Below, piece after piece: positions 43,912-52,035 of a stretch of 64,000 nt of DNA (its first letter is position 1; each line of letters begins with the position of its first letter). The notes below the pieces were generated by a model. The model ran no database searches, was not told where the DNA came from, and worked only from the letters and a program-made list of their open reading frames with translations. This DNA comes from Streptomyces albireticuli (GTDB lineage Bacteria > Actinomycetota > Actinomycetes > Streptomycetales > Streptomycetaceae): assembly GCF_021228125.1 (NCBI RefSeq), contig NZ_JAJQQS010000003.1:310001-374000 (forward strand), in the 5' to 3' direction. Position numbers and translations under genes: made by a program.

Positions 43912-46900
43912 TCAGTGCGGCAGCTCCATGTCGCAGCACGAATCCCGGCGCAGCCGCCGTCCGACCTCCAGCCACTCGCCCAGCGAGCGCGCCACGGGCC
44001 CGCCCTCCGGGCGGGCGCCGGCGTACGAACCCACCAGGTCCGCCTGGCGGAAGGGCACGCCCCCGCGCAGCACCGACTCCGTCCGCACCAGCCGGGCGAA
44101 GTCGGTGAACGGGTCGCCGTCCACCACCGTCATGTCGGCCAGCTTCCCGGACTCCAGCGTGCCCAGGTCCCGCTCCGCGCCGAACGTCCGCGCGGGCAGC
44201 ACGGTCGCCGTGCGCAGGGCCTCCGTCGCCGACAGCCCGTAGCGGTGCAGCGCCCGCAGCCCCAGGTGCAGCGAGAGCCCCACGGGCACCAGCGGGGCGT
44301 CCGTACCGAGGGCGACGACGCCACCACCGGCCAGCACCCGCCGGTAGACGTCGACCTCGCGCTCCAGTGTGTCCAGCTGGTCGCGGGTGGGCCGGCTGCC
44401 GGCCGTCCGGCGTACGACCGCGACGTCCCACGGCGGCATCAGCGCCGTCACCCGGGGATCCTCGGCCAGGGCCGGGGAGTCGCCGAGCAGCGGCACGGAG
44501 CTGAAGAGCGTCGCGATCAGGTGGAAGTCCACGCCCCGGCTCGTGTAGATCTCCACCAGGTCCTGGTAGGCGTGTCCCGTGGCCGTCGTGGCGTGCCCGA
44601 ACTCCAGCCGTTGCGTGGCTTGCAGATGGGTCGTCAGGTCCTGGCCGAGCTGCACGCCGGGCGAGCAGAGGTGACTGCCCGCGCGCACCCCCAGCCGCTC
44701 GTGCGCGAACCGGGCCGCCTCCTCCATCACCCAGCCCGGGGCCCGCACGTACGTCTTCACGAAGTCCCAGTCCAGCGCGGCGGCGCGGTCCAGGGACCGG
44801 CGCAGGCCCTCCCGGGTGCGGTGCGCGCGTCCCATGCTGTACGCGACGCGCCCGCCGTCCAGCAGCTCGCCCGAGGTCAGCATCCGGGGCCCTGCCAGCG
44901 CCCCCGCGGTGACGGCCTCGCGGATGCGCGCCTGCTCGTAGGCGAACCCGCCGAGCGAGACGGCCGTGGTGATCCCGTAGGCCAGCTGCAGCGCGGTCTG
45001 CCGGCCGCCGTAGATGTTCTGGTACGGGTGGGTGTGCGCGTCCCAGAGGCCGGGGATCACCGTGCGGTCCGAGGCGTCGATCCGGCGGAGGGACGCCCGG
45101 CGCGGCCGGTGCGGCCCGACGGCGTCGATCCGGCCGCCGCGCACCGTGACGTCGACGTCGTCGCGCACCGTGTCGCCCGTGCCGTCCCAGAACCTTCCGG
45201 CGTGGACGATGACGTCGGCGGGGGCGGGGCGCCGGTAGTCGAGCGTGACGGGGACCGTACGGACGGAGCCGCTCCCGATCTCCATGATCCGCAGCCGTCC
45301 GGCGGAGAGGTAGAGGAGGCGGCGCCCGTCGGCGGACCACGACGGGTGGTCGGCGGCCTCGTCCGTCAGCCGCCGGGGCGGGCCCTCGGGGGTCCCGTCG
45401 GCCCGTACGGGCAGCAGCCACAGCGCGGACTCGGAGATCACCGCCAGGTGGCGCCCGTCGGGCGACCAGACGGGCCCGGAGTCGTAGCGGTCGGAGAGGG
45501 AGGCGTGCGGGGCGAGGGCGTGCAGGCGGGCGGTGCCGTCGCGGGTGTCGACGACGCGGATGAGGTTGTAGCCCTCGCGGAACCGCTGGTTCAGGCGGTT
45601 GCGGTCGCAGAAGGCGAGGAAGCGCCCGTCGGGCGACCAGCTGGGTCTGCCGGGCAGGCCGCCCGCGCCGAGCGGGGCCGCGAGGACGCGGTCGGAGCCC
45701 TCGCCGAGGTCGCGGACGACCATGTTGCCGGCCATGTCGACGCTCGCGAGGAACCGCTCGTCCGGGGAGAGCGCGGGATAGACCCGGCCCCCGTCGGCCA
45801 GCACCGTCTCCTCGCCGGAGGCCAGGTCGTGGCGGCGCACGGCGAGCAGCCCGTCCCGGTCGCCCGCGTAGACCAGGGACCGGCCGTCGCGGGTCCAGGT
45901 GGGACCGAGCAGATAACGGGTGGGCTCGGCGCTCACCACCCGCCGGGGCCGCCCGCCGGCGACGTCGGCGACCCAGAGGGAGTTCAGCGCGCCGAAGGCG
46001 ACCCGGCGGGCGTCGGGGGAGAGGGCCGGGAGGTGGAGGGCGAGGGCGATGCGGGTGCCGCCGTCCTCCAGGTCGTACCGCTTGGTCCGGTAGCGCGGCC
46101 GGTGGAGCGGGAGCCGGGCGGCGAAGGGGAGGAAAGTGATCGCGGAAGAGACCTTGCCGTGATTCACCCGGACCACCGCGAACCGCCCGCCGAGGGTGAG
46201 GAGCAGCTCGTCCCGCGAGATCCAGCGCGGCGGCACGGGCTCGACGTCCCCGTCGATCTTCACGACCGCACCGTCGACGACGAGCACGCAGGTGGCGGTG
46301 GGGGAGCCCGTGGTCCGGAGGTAAGCCAGGCGCCCGGCGGGCGAGACGGCGGGGGTCATCACCTGCGCGGCGGCGGTCTCGGCGTGCTCCACCCGGACGG
46401 GCCCCCGCCCGTCGGCGGGCGCGGACACGACCGTACGGGCCTCCAGAGCCGTCCCCGCGACCCGGGCCCGGACGAAGAGCAGCCGTTTGCCGTCCGGCGA
46501 CCACGTGGGATCGAAGTCCTCCCAGGCCCCGTCCTGGAACGGCCCGTCCTGCCCCGTCACCCCGCTGATCCTGGTGAGGCCGCCGGTGCGGACGTCCACC
46601 ACCCACACGCGGTACGGGCTCCCGGCCACCGGATCGCCGCCGCGCTCGGAGGCGAAGGCGATCCGCGAGCCGTCCGGCGACCAGGAGGGCCCGCGGTCGT
46701 CCCAGGGCCCGTCGGTCAGCTGCCGCAGCCCGGACCCGTCGGGGCGCAGCGTCCAGATGTGGAACCCGCCGCCCCGGAAGGCGCAGACCGCGAGCCGTCT
46801 GCCGTCGGGGGAGTGGACGGGCCGGGTCGGTTCGAGATCGGCGGGCGTGATCGCCACGGCGTCGCCGCCGGCCCGGGGGAAGGACCACAGGACGTTCTGC

Positions 46901-47163
46901 ACCTCGGCGACGACCCGGTCCCCGGCGGGCGCGAGGCTGGCGGCGCCGTTGGTGGCGGCGGTGAACGAGAGCGTGGGGACCGCGCCGCCACGCGTCGCGG
47001 CGCCGGCCGGCCCGGCGGGAAGGGCCGCGGCCACCCCGGCCGCGGTGGCGCTCCCGGCGGCGGCCTGGAGGAAGCCGCGCCGGGAGAAGGGCGGGGAAGG
47101 AGCCGGGGCGGGGGCCGGAGCGGGGGCCGGGGAGGCCGCGAGATCGTTGCCGGACGTGTCCAA
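43912..47163 (-). CDS. Tat-exported beta-propeller amidohydrolase
   Basis: A 1083-residue exported protein. A twin-arginine signal (SRRGFLQAAAGSATAAG) lies near residue 22. Residues about 60-680 hold many TolB/PD40-type blades with WSPDG repeats, a beta-propeller. Residues about 690-1080 form an amidohydrolase domain with metal ligands in WDAHTHPY, later His residues in GSHLCSPG and FGHATTATGH, and Asp in ALGTDAPLVP. It may hydrolyse a cyclic amide, peptide or imidazolone substrate. The start appears to be TTG 47163, with GGAGG 4 nt upstream; no ATG or GTG fits before the signal. Confidence 0.82.
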   Translation of the reverse strand: MDTSGNDLAASPAPAPAPAPAPSPPFSRRGFLQAAAGSATAAGVAAALPAGPAGAATRGGAVPTLSFTAATNGAASLAPAGDRVVAEVQNVLWSFPRAGGDAVAITPADLEPTRPVHSPDGRRLAVCAFRGGGFHIWTLRPDGSGLRQLTDGPWDDRGPSWSPDGSRIAFASERGGDPVAGSPYRVWVVDVRTGGLTRISGVTGQDGPFQDGAWEDFDPTWSPDGKRLLFVRARVAGTALEARTVVSAPADGRGPVRVEHAETAAAQVMTPAVSPAGRLAYLRTTGSPTATCVLVVDGAVVKIDGDVEPVPPRWISRDELLLTLGGRFAVVRVNHGKVSSAITFLPFAARLPLHRPRYRTKRYDLEDGGTRIALALHLPALSPDARRVAFGALNSLWVADVAGGRPRRVVSAEPTRYLLGPTWTRDGRSLVYAGDRDGLLAVRRHDLASGEETVLADGGRVYPALSPDERFLASVDMAGNMVVRDLGEGSDRVLAAPLGAGGLPGRPSWSPDGRFLAFCDRNRLNQRFREGYNLIRVVDTRDGTARLHALAPHASLSDRYDSGPVWSPDGRHLAVISESALWLLPVRADGTPEGPPRRLTDEAADHPSWSADGRRLLYLSAGRLRIMEIGSGSVRTVPVTLDYRRPAPADVIVHAGRFWDGTGDTVRDDVDVTVRGGRIDAVGPHRPRRASLRRIDASDRTVIPGLWDAHTHPYQNIYGGRQTALQLAYGITTAVSLGGFAYEQARIREAVTAGALAGPRMLTSGELLDGGRVAYSMGRAHRTREGLRRSLDRAAALDWDFVKTYVRAPGWVMEEAARFAHERLGVRAGSHLCSPGVQLGQDLTTHLQATQRLEFGHATTATGHAYQDLVEIYTSRGVDFHLIATLFSSVPLLGDSPALAEDPRVTALMPPWDVAVVRRTAGSRPTRDQLDTLEREVDVYRRVLAGGGVVALGTDAPLVPVGLSLHLGLRALHRYGLSATEALRTATVLPARTFGAERDLGTLESGKLADMTVVDGDPFTDFARLVRTESVLRGGVPFRQADLVGSYAGARPEGGPVARSLGEWLEVGRRLRRDSCCDMELPH

Positions 47164-47407
47164 CTGTCCTCCTGCTGCGGGGGAGTTGCCTGGGACCGGA
47201 GCTGAAACGGAACGCTCGATGGTCGCACGCGCCGAGCCCCGGGGGTCAACACCGCGCCGTCCTTCCCCGCCCCTCCCGCTCCTCTTCCCGCGTCTCCGCC
47301 GCCACCCCAAGATCCACGCCGCGCAAAGCGTGCACGGCCACCCCGCGAAGTGCGGTATTGTTCTCATGCGCGGTCGGCGAGGGAAAGATCCCAAGCCGGA
47401 CAAGCAC

Positions 47408-47484
<77 letters not shown>

Positions 47485-47502
47485 GCGATTTTCGCAGGTC
47501 GG

Positions 47503-47536
47503 AGGCCGTTCTCTCGTAACGAGAGAGCGGCCTTTC
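47503..47536 (+). terminator. Intrinsic terminator of tRNA-Pro
   Basis: A 14-bp stem with one mismatch (47503-47516 with 47520-47533) and a TAA loop, followed by TTT. It sits 19 nt after the tRNA. Confidence 0.75.
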
Positions 47537-47550
47537 CGCTTTGTGCGGGC

Positions 47551-47984
47551 TTGCCGGCCGCGAAGTCCACGTCCGCAGACGGTACCGCGCCGCCGAGCGG
47601 CCTCGGTCCGGAGCTCCCGGGAAGGCCGCCGGCCGACCGCGCCACCCACCCCTGGGCGGCCGTCGTGGCCGCCGACCTCGCCGAGCGCATCCGCCGGCGT
47701 GCGCTCGGGCCCGGCCGCGGCGCCGGGCGCCTGCTGTGGATGTGCGGGCGGATGGCCACACCGCGGCTCGCCGCCCGTGCCGTCCCGCGCATGTGGCGCG
47801 CGGCGCGGGGCCGGGGGGCGGCGCCCCCGACTGGACGGGCACCACGCCGCCGCGCGACAGCGCGCTCTCACCGGAACGCTACCGGGCGCTGCTGAAACAG
47901 CGGGCCACCGGTGCCGCGTTCGCGGTGAACTCCGGTTCCGTACGCGTCGATGCCCCGCAGGGTGTGCGCGGAGCGTCGTGGTGA
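47551..47984 (+). pseudogene. Frameshifted ORF downstream of tRNA-Pro
   Basis: Two adjoining stretches have strong coding character in different frames. The first (from about 47551, containing HPWAAVVAADLAERIRRRAL) runs to about 47815. The second (DSALSPERYRALLKQ...GASW, ending TGA at 47984) follows in another frame. They meet at a run of six G in a very GC-rich stretch (about 47806-47825), so a one-base change in that run could have broken a single gene of about 140 codons. I do not recognise the protein. A sequencing error is the alternative. The rest of the interval up to 48150 holds nothing recognisable. Confidence 0.4.
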
Positions 47985-48150
47985 TATCTGCGGCCCGGCC
48001 CACGGGTGGGCCGGGCCGCAATCGCCGCGGTGAAGCGTTCGCTTCATCGCCTCACCTCTTGGTCTGGACCGGATTCCTGTCGGATATCGGGACGGCGGTC
48101 GCCTAGAGGTGTCCGCGGTGGCGGGGCCGCGGAAGTTCAGGGGGCGGGGG

Positions 48151-49389
48151 TCACTCGGTCAGGGCCGTGTCCGCGATGAAGTCGATCGCTTCCTCGGGCG
48201 GGGAGTACGGGGGCATGAAGGCCGCGGCGCGTACGTCCCGGTAGGCGCGGGCGAGCGGGTGGCGGGCCTGGTAGCTGGAGCCGCCGGTGAGGCGCATGGC
48301 GTGGTCGATGACGCTGGTGGCGGCGCGTTCGACGACCAGGCTGACGCTCTGGCACTCCTTCATCATGCCGCGGGCCATGTCGTCGGTGAGCACCTGCGGC
48401 TTGTTGAGGAGGAGGTAGGCGTCGAAGTCCTGGAGGGCCGCGCCGAGGGTGCCGCGGGCGGCCGTCAGGGCGATCTCCATCTCGGCGATCGCCGACTTCG
48501 TGCCGGCGGACGAGACCGTGCGGGGGCGGCCGTTCGCCGTGGGCTTGGTGAGGGCGCGGAGGGCGTGGTCGCGGGCGGCCTCCGCCAGCCCCAGATAGAC
48601 GCCGTTGAGACCCATGCCGCTCACCGCGCGGCCCTCCAGCATGCTCGGGTCGCGCTTGCCCCAGGGGCCGCGGACCAGCAGGGACTCGTCGGGGATCACG
48701 CATTCGCTGAAGACCACGCTGCCGGAGCCCGAGCCGCGCAGGCCGAGCCCCTGCCAGTCGTCCTCGACGTGGACGCCCGGGGTGTCGGCGGGGATCATCG
48801 CGCTGGCGAGGTGGTGGCCTTCGCCGCGCTCCGCCTTCATGCGGCAGTAGAAGTGCGTGGCGGCGGGGGAGAGCGAGGCGAGGATCTTGCGCCCGTTGAC
48901 GACCCAGCCGTTGTAGGAGGCGGTCGCGGTGGTGGCGAGGTTCCAGTAGTCGGCGCCGCGTTCGGCGACGGCCGAGCACAGCAGCATCCGTCGGTCGCCG
49001 ATGGCCTCCAGCCACTCCCGCCGCGGCAGGTAGCCGGGCTCGTTGTCGGCGCCGAAGCGTACGACGCGGGCGAAGTACCAGGCGAGCGCGATGTGCATGT
49101 AGTAGGCGACGGCGACGGAGGCGTCGGCCCGGGCGATGCGCGCCGTGATGACCGTCAGGTCGTGCAGGCGCTCGACGCCGAAGCCGCCCAGTTCCGCGGG
49201 GACGGTGGCGGCGAACACTCCCGCCTCGGCGAGGGAACCGACGCTCTCCCGGGCGAAGCGGCCCTCCTGGTCGGTGGCCTGGGCCTGCTCGGCCAGGAAG
49301 TCGTGGAGTTTGGCGATCGCCGACACCGCCTGCTCACCACTTGTGGTGGCCGGCCGCAACTCGGAGTTCAGTGACAGGGAAATCGGCAT
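48151..49389 (-). CDS. pumE: Acyl-CoA dehydrogenase-fold flavin monooxygenase, candidate N-hydroxylase PumE
   Basis: A 412-residue acyl-CoA dehydrogenase-fold flavoprotein. The FAD/substrate region shows SAVAERGADYWN and WVVNGRKILASLSPAATHFY; the C-terminal helices hold MRLTGGSSYQARHPLARAYRDVRA. The YEGTxE segment that carries the catalytic base in true dehydrogenases is absent (it reads AAFMPPYSPPEEAIDF), so the protein fits the monooxygenase branch (DszC/KijD3-like). In the pseudouridimycin pathway, as I recall it, this gene is responsible for N-hydroxylation of the Gly-Gln amide, the last step. ATG 49389 has GAGGA 8 nt upstream. It is divergent from the regulator at 49672. Confidence 0.8.
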   Translation of the reverse strand: MPISLSLNSELRPATTSGEQAVSAIAKLHDFLAEQAQATDQEGRFARESVGSLAEAGVFAATVPAELGGFGVERLHDLTVITARIARADASVAVAYYMHIALAWYFARVVRFGADNEPGYLPRREWLEAIGDRRMLLCSAVAERGADYWNLATTATASYNGWVVNGRKILASLSPAATHFYCRMKAERGEGHHLASAMIPADTPGVHVEDDWQGLGLRGSGSGSVVFSECVIPDESLLVRGPWGKRDPSMLEGRAVSGMGLNGVYLGLAEAARDHALRALTKPTANGRPRTVSSAGTKSAIAEMEIALTAARGTLGAALQDFDAYLLLNKPQVLTDDMARGMMKECQSVSLVVERAATSVIDHAMRLTGGSSYQARHPLARAYRDVRAAAFMPPYSPPEEAIDFIADTALTE

Positions 49390-49465
49390 GGGCGTGTCCT
49401 CGATGAGCGGGAGCGAGCAGGAATCGGATACAGCGGATGAAGTCGTTGGTATAGCCACCGATCAG

Positions 49466-49479
49466 TCAAGTCGACTTGA
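49466..49479. promoter_or_regulatory. 14-bp perfect palindrome between pumE and pumF
   Basis: TCAAGTCGACTTGA is exactly symmetric. It lies 77 nt upstream of the pumE start within the 282-nt divergent region, whose sequence is markedly less GC-rich than the genes. It is a candidate binding site for the cluster regulator. TTGACT overlaps its right edge on the minus strand (49471-49466) as a possible -35 for pumE. Confidence 0.5.
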
Positions 49480-49671
49480 ATTCGGCCCGGTTGCCCCGCG
49501 CTGTGCCGCAGAGTGATCTCTTGCCTCGGTCCGGCCCCGCGGTTAGTGTGGATTCATTGGCAGGGCTTGGCGCAAGGCTTTCAGTCGAAGGCCGTGGCGC
49601 CGATCAAGTCATGGATTCCGACTCTCGGCAGCGATATTGCGGCAATACTCCGGAGTAAGGATCGCTTCGCT

Positions 49672-50559
49672 ATGGGAATACATATCCTTCAGTTCGCGGG
49701 CTGGTACACCGAAGACGAACCGGGTCGCCCCGTCATGCGTGAGCAACATAAAATCGGGGAAGGGGAGACGGCCTGCATCAGGTATGACCGCGAAACCGAT
49801 TCCTTAGCCGTCCTTCCCGCCGACCGCCCCCGGCCCGCCGCCGCCATCGTCACCGGACACGCAGGTCACTGGTGCCTCACCAACCTGCATGCCGAGGACA
49901 CCTACTTCATAGAAAACATGGAACACGGCGGTGAGTTCGTCAAGGTCGCCGCTCGCCGCCGGGACTTCCCCGTTCCCTTCGAACTCGCCCGGCTGGTCCT
50001 TCCCGTGGCGCGCCGGATCGGCATCGTCAATGTGTTCGGCCCCGAGCCCCGCTATCTCGCCGCGGCCGCCGCCTCCGGGGCCACGACCAACTGGCCACGG
50101 CTCGACGAACATTCGGCCTACTTCCGCGTACTCGTGGCACTGTGCGAACCGCAGCTCCGCGGATATCCCCCGGGCGCCGTTCCCACCATCGCCGACGTCA
50201 TCACCCGCCTCCAGGAGACCGCCTGCGCGCCCGCGATGAGCCGCGCGGCGGTGAACCACCACATCAACTACCTCGCCACGGAGAAGCTTCACGTCACCGA
50301 ATGGGCCGGAGTCGCCGACGGAAAGCGCTCGTACTGGAAGCGCGAGGCCGTCGTGGCGATGGCCCTGCGCTCCGGGCTCGTCGGGGAGCGGCATCTGACG
50401 CTGCTCCCGACGCGGTGCGGGAGCGCCGCCCGGCGGGCGGGCGCCGGCTTGCGCCCGGCGGCCCCGGACGCGCGGCGGGCGGGCCCCCGCCGGGTCAGTG
50501 GTCCTCAAGAGCCTTTCCCGTCGTGCGGACCAGCTCCGCGACGCCGGCCCGGTCGATGA
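49672..50559 (+). CDS. pumF: FHA-like / winged-helix regulator of the PUM cluster
   Basis: A 295-residue protein. Residues about 1-130 look like a divergent forkhead-associated fold (GEGETACIRYD, GHWCLTNLHAEDTYFIEN). Residues about 150-245 resemble a winged helix with a helix-turn-helix (PTIADVITRLQE... SRAAVNHHINYLATEKLHVTEW). Such proteins are usually transcriptional regulators in actinomycetes; the FHA-like part may sense phosphorylated partners. The C-terminal 40 residues are low complexity and overlap the convergent pumG end by 65 nt. The symbol pumF is given from its position between pumE and pumG and is less certain than the others. ATG 49672 is preceded by AAGG. Confidence 0.7.
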   Translation: MGIHILQFAGWYTEDEPGRPVMREQHKIGEGETACIRYDRETDSLAVLPADRPRPAAAIVTGHAGHWCLTNLHAEDTYFIENMEHGGEFVKVAARRRDFPVPFELARLVLPVARRIGIVNVFGPEPRYLAAAAASGATTNWPRLDEHSAYFRVLVALCEPQLRGYPPGAVPTIADVITRLQETACAPAMSRAAVNHHINYLATEKLHVTEWAGVADGKRSYWKREAVVAMALRSGLVGERHLTLLPTRCGSAARRAGAGLRPAAPDARRAGPRRVSGPQEPFPSCGPAPRRRPGR

Positions 50560-51814
50560 CCAGCGGCGGGATCGCCATCACCGAACAGCCCTGCCTGCGC
50601 AGCAGCGTTCCCCGCTCCCGCGCCCGCGCGACCAGTCCGGCGGCGAACTCGGGACGGTGGCACTCGACCGTGGCCACCAGACCGAGCCCCCGCACATCGG
50701 CGACCTCGGGGTGCTCCGCGAGCGGCAGCAGCCCGGCGAGGAGCTCCTCGCCGCGCGCCGCGGCCGCCGGGACCAGCTTCCGCTCCTCGAGGACGTCGAG
50801 TACGGCCAGCGCCACCGCGCAGGCGACCGCGTGCCCGCCGGTCGTGTGCCCGTAGCGCAGCCCGCCGATCAGCGGGTCGGCGGCGAAGGAGCGGTAGACG
50901 GCCTCGGTGGTGCTGAGCGCGGCGAAGGGTACGTAACCGCCGCTCAGGCCCTTGCTCATGGTGACCAGATCGGGCGTGATCCCCTCATGGTCGAAGCCGA
51001 ACACGCGGCCCGTACGGCCGAACCCGCAGAAGACCTCGTCCAGGACCAGCAGGGCCCCGGTCCGGTCGCACAGCTCCCGCAGCGCGCGCAGGAACCCGGA
51101 GGGCAGCACCACACCACCGCCGACGTTGAGGAACGCCTCCACGAACACCGCGGCGGGGGGCGCGCCGTCGAGCACGGCCCGCTCGAATGCCTCCACGAGC
51201 GGGGCCAGTGACTCCGGTGCGCGCAGCTCCCGCGCGGGGACCGGGAGTTCCACCCGCGTCACCGGGAAGGGATCCAGGGTATGGGTCACATTGGTGGGCA
51301 GGCCGGAAAGGTGCTGGGCGACAAGCGTCGTGCCGTGGTACCCGGCGGCGAAGGTGATGATCCGGTCCCGCGGCCGGCCGAGGTTGCGCCAGTAGCCGTG
51401 CGCGATCCGGACGGCGGCCTCCGTGGCCTCGGAACCGCTGTTGACGAACAGCGTCCGCCCGAGGCCGTCCGGGAGCAGCCCGGAGATCCGCTCGGCGACC
51501 CGCCCGACCGGCAGGTGCGTGCCCACGCTCAGGTCGAAGTGCGGAAGCAGGGAGAGCTGCCGCTCGGCGGCGGCGATCAAGGCCGGATGGGCGTACCCGC
51601 AGCTGGAGTTCATCGCCGAGGCCATCGCGTCGAGGTACTCACGGCCGGCCGCGTCCCGGACGCGGTAGCCCTCGCCGGAAACCAGGATCGGGGCGTCCCC
51701 GACGGTCTCCTTCACCGGGGACCACGGGTGCCATACGTATCGGTGGTCGCGCTGGCGGGCCGATGCCTCATCGACCGCCTCGCCGACGTTGGTGTGCAGC
51801 ATGTCGACGATCAT
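50495..51814 (-). CDS. pumG: Class III aminotransferase PumG (5'-aminopseudouridine formation)
   Basis: A 439-residue PLP aminotransferase. The PLP-lysine is in VTMSKGLSGGYVPF, the phosphate-binding region is FVNSGSEATEAAVRIA, and LLVLDEVFCGFGRTG contacts the ring. The HPWSPVKE start is typical of class III enzymes acting on amino-sugar or diamine substrates. In the PUM pathway it transaminates pseudouridine 5'-aldehyde to 5'-amino-5'-deoxypseudouridine. The ATG at 51814 is the best family fit; a longer frame reaches 52012 but its extra N-terminus reads through tandem repeats and is not credible. No strong ribosome-binding site was seen, so the start is uncertain. Confidence 0.85.
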   Translation of the reverse strand: MIVDMLHTNVGEAVDEASARQRDHRYVWHPWSPVKETVGDAPILVSGEGYRVRDAAGREYLDAMASAMNSSCGYAHPALIAAAERQLSLLPHFDLSVGTHLPVGRVAERISGLLPDGLGRTLFVNSGSEATEAAVRIAHGYWRNLGRPRDRIITFAAGYHGTTLVAQHLSGLPTNVTHTLDPFPVTRVELPVPARELRAPESLAPLVEAFERAVLDGAPPAAVFVEAFLNVGGGVVLPSGFLRALRELCDRTGALLVLDEVFCGFGRTGRVFGFDHEGITPDLVTMSKGLSGGYVPFAALSTTEAVYRSFAADPLIGGLRYGHTTGGHAVACAVALAVLDVLEERKLVPAAAARGEELLAGLLPLAEHPEVADVRGLGLVATVECHRPEFAAGLVARARERGTLLRRQGCSVMAIPPLVIDRAGVAELVRTTGKALEDH

Positions 51815-51947
51815 GTCCGCGCCACGGGCGGTGCACACCCGTACAAATGTGAGGGTGTTGCGCACTCCGCTTTCGGTGATCATGACGGAGGCGCCCGGTT
51901 CCGGAACCCGGGGCCGAACCCCCGTCCGCCGGACCGGCCGGAACCGT

Positions 51948-52019
51948 CGGACCGAGGAGTCCGGGAGCGCCGGGACCGAGAAGTCCAAGAGAGCCGAGAC
52001 CGAGAAGTCCAAGAGGGCC
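51948..52019. repeat. Three tandem 24-bp repeats in the pumG-pumH control region
   Basis: Units at 51948-51971, 51972-51995 and 51996-52019. Each contains ACCGAGRAGTCC; the first two have a dyad GGAC-N6-GTCC and the third keeps GAC-N7-GTC in part. The array ends at the pumH ribosome-binding site. It looks like an iteron-type operator for a regulator, not coding sequence. Confidence 0.6.
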
Positions 52020-52035
52020 AGGAGGAGTCGAACCC

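Noticed and set aside
43724..46888. A 1054-codon minus-strand frame overlapping the amidohydrolase
   Set aside because: It is the same strand in another frame. The real frame has Tat, propeller and amidohydrolase motifs; this one has only Arg/Pro/Gly-rich sequence.
51815..52012. N-terminal extension of pumG
   Set aside because: The frame is open up to 52012, but the extra residues are an 8-residue repeat encoded by the 24-bp tandem array and have no counterpart in class III aminotransferases.
51948..52019. CRISPR-like array
   Set aside because: Three directly abutting 24-bp units have no spacers and no cas genes nearby; they fit an operator array better.
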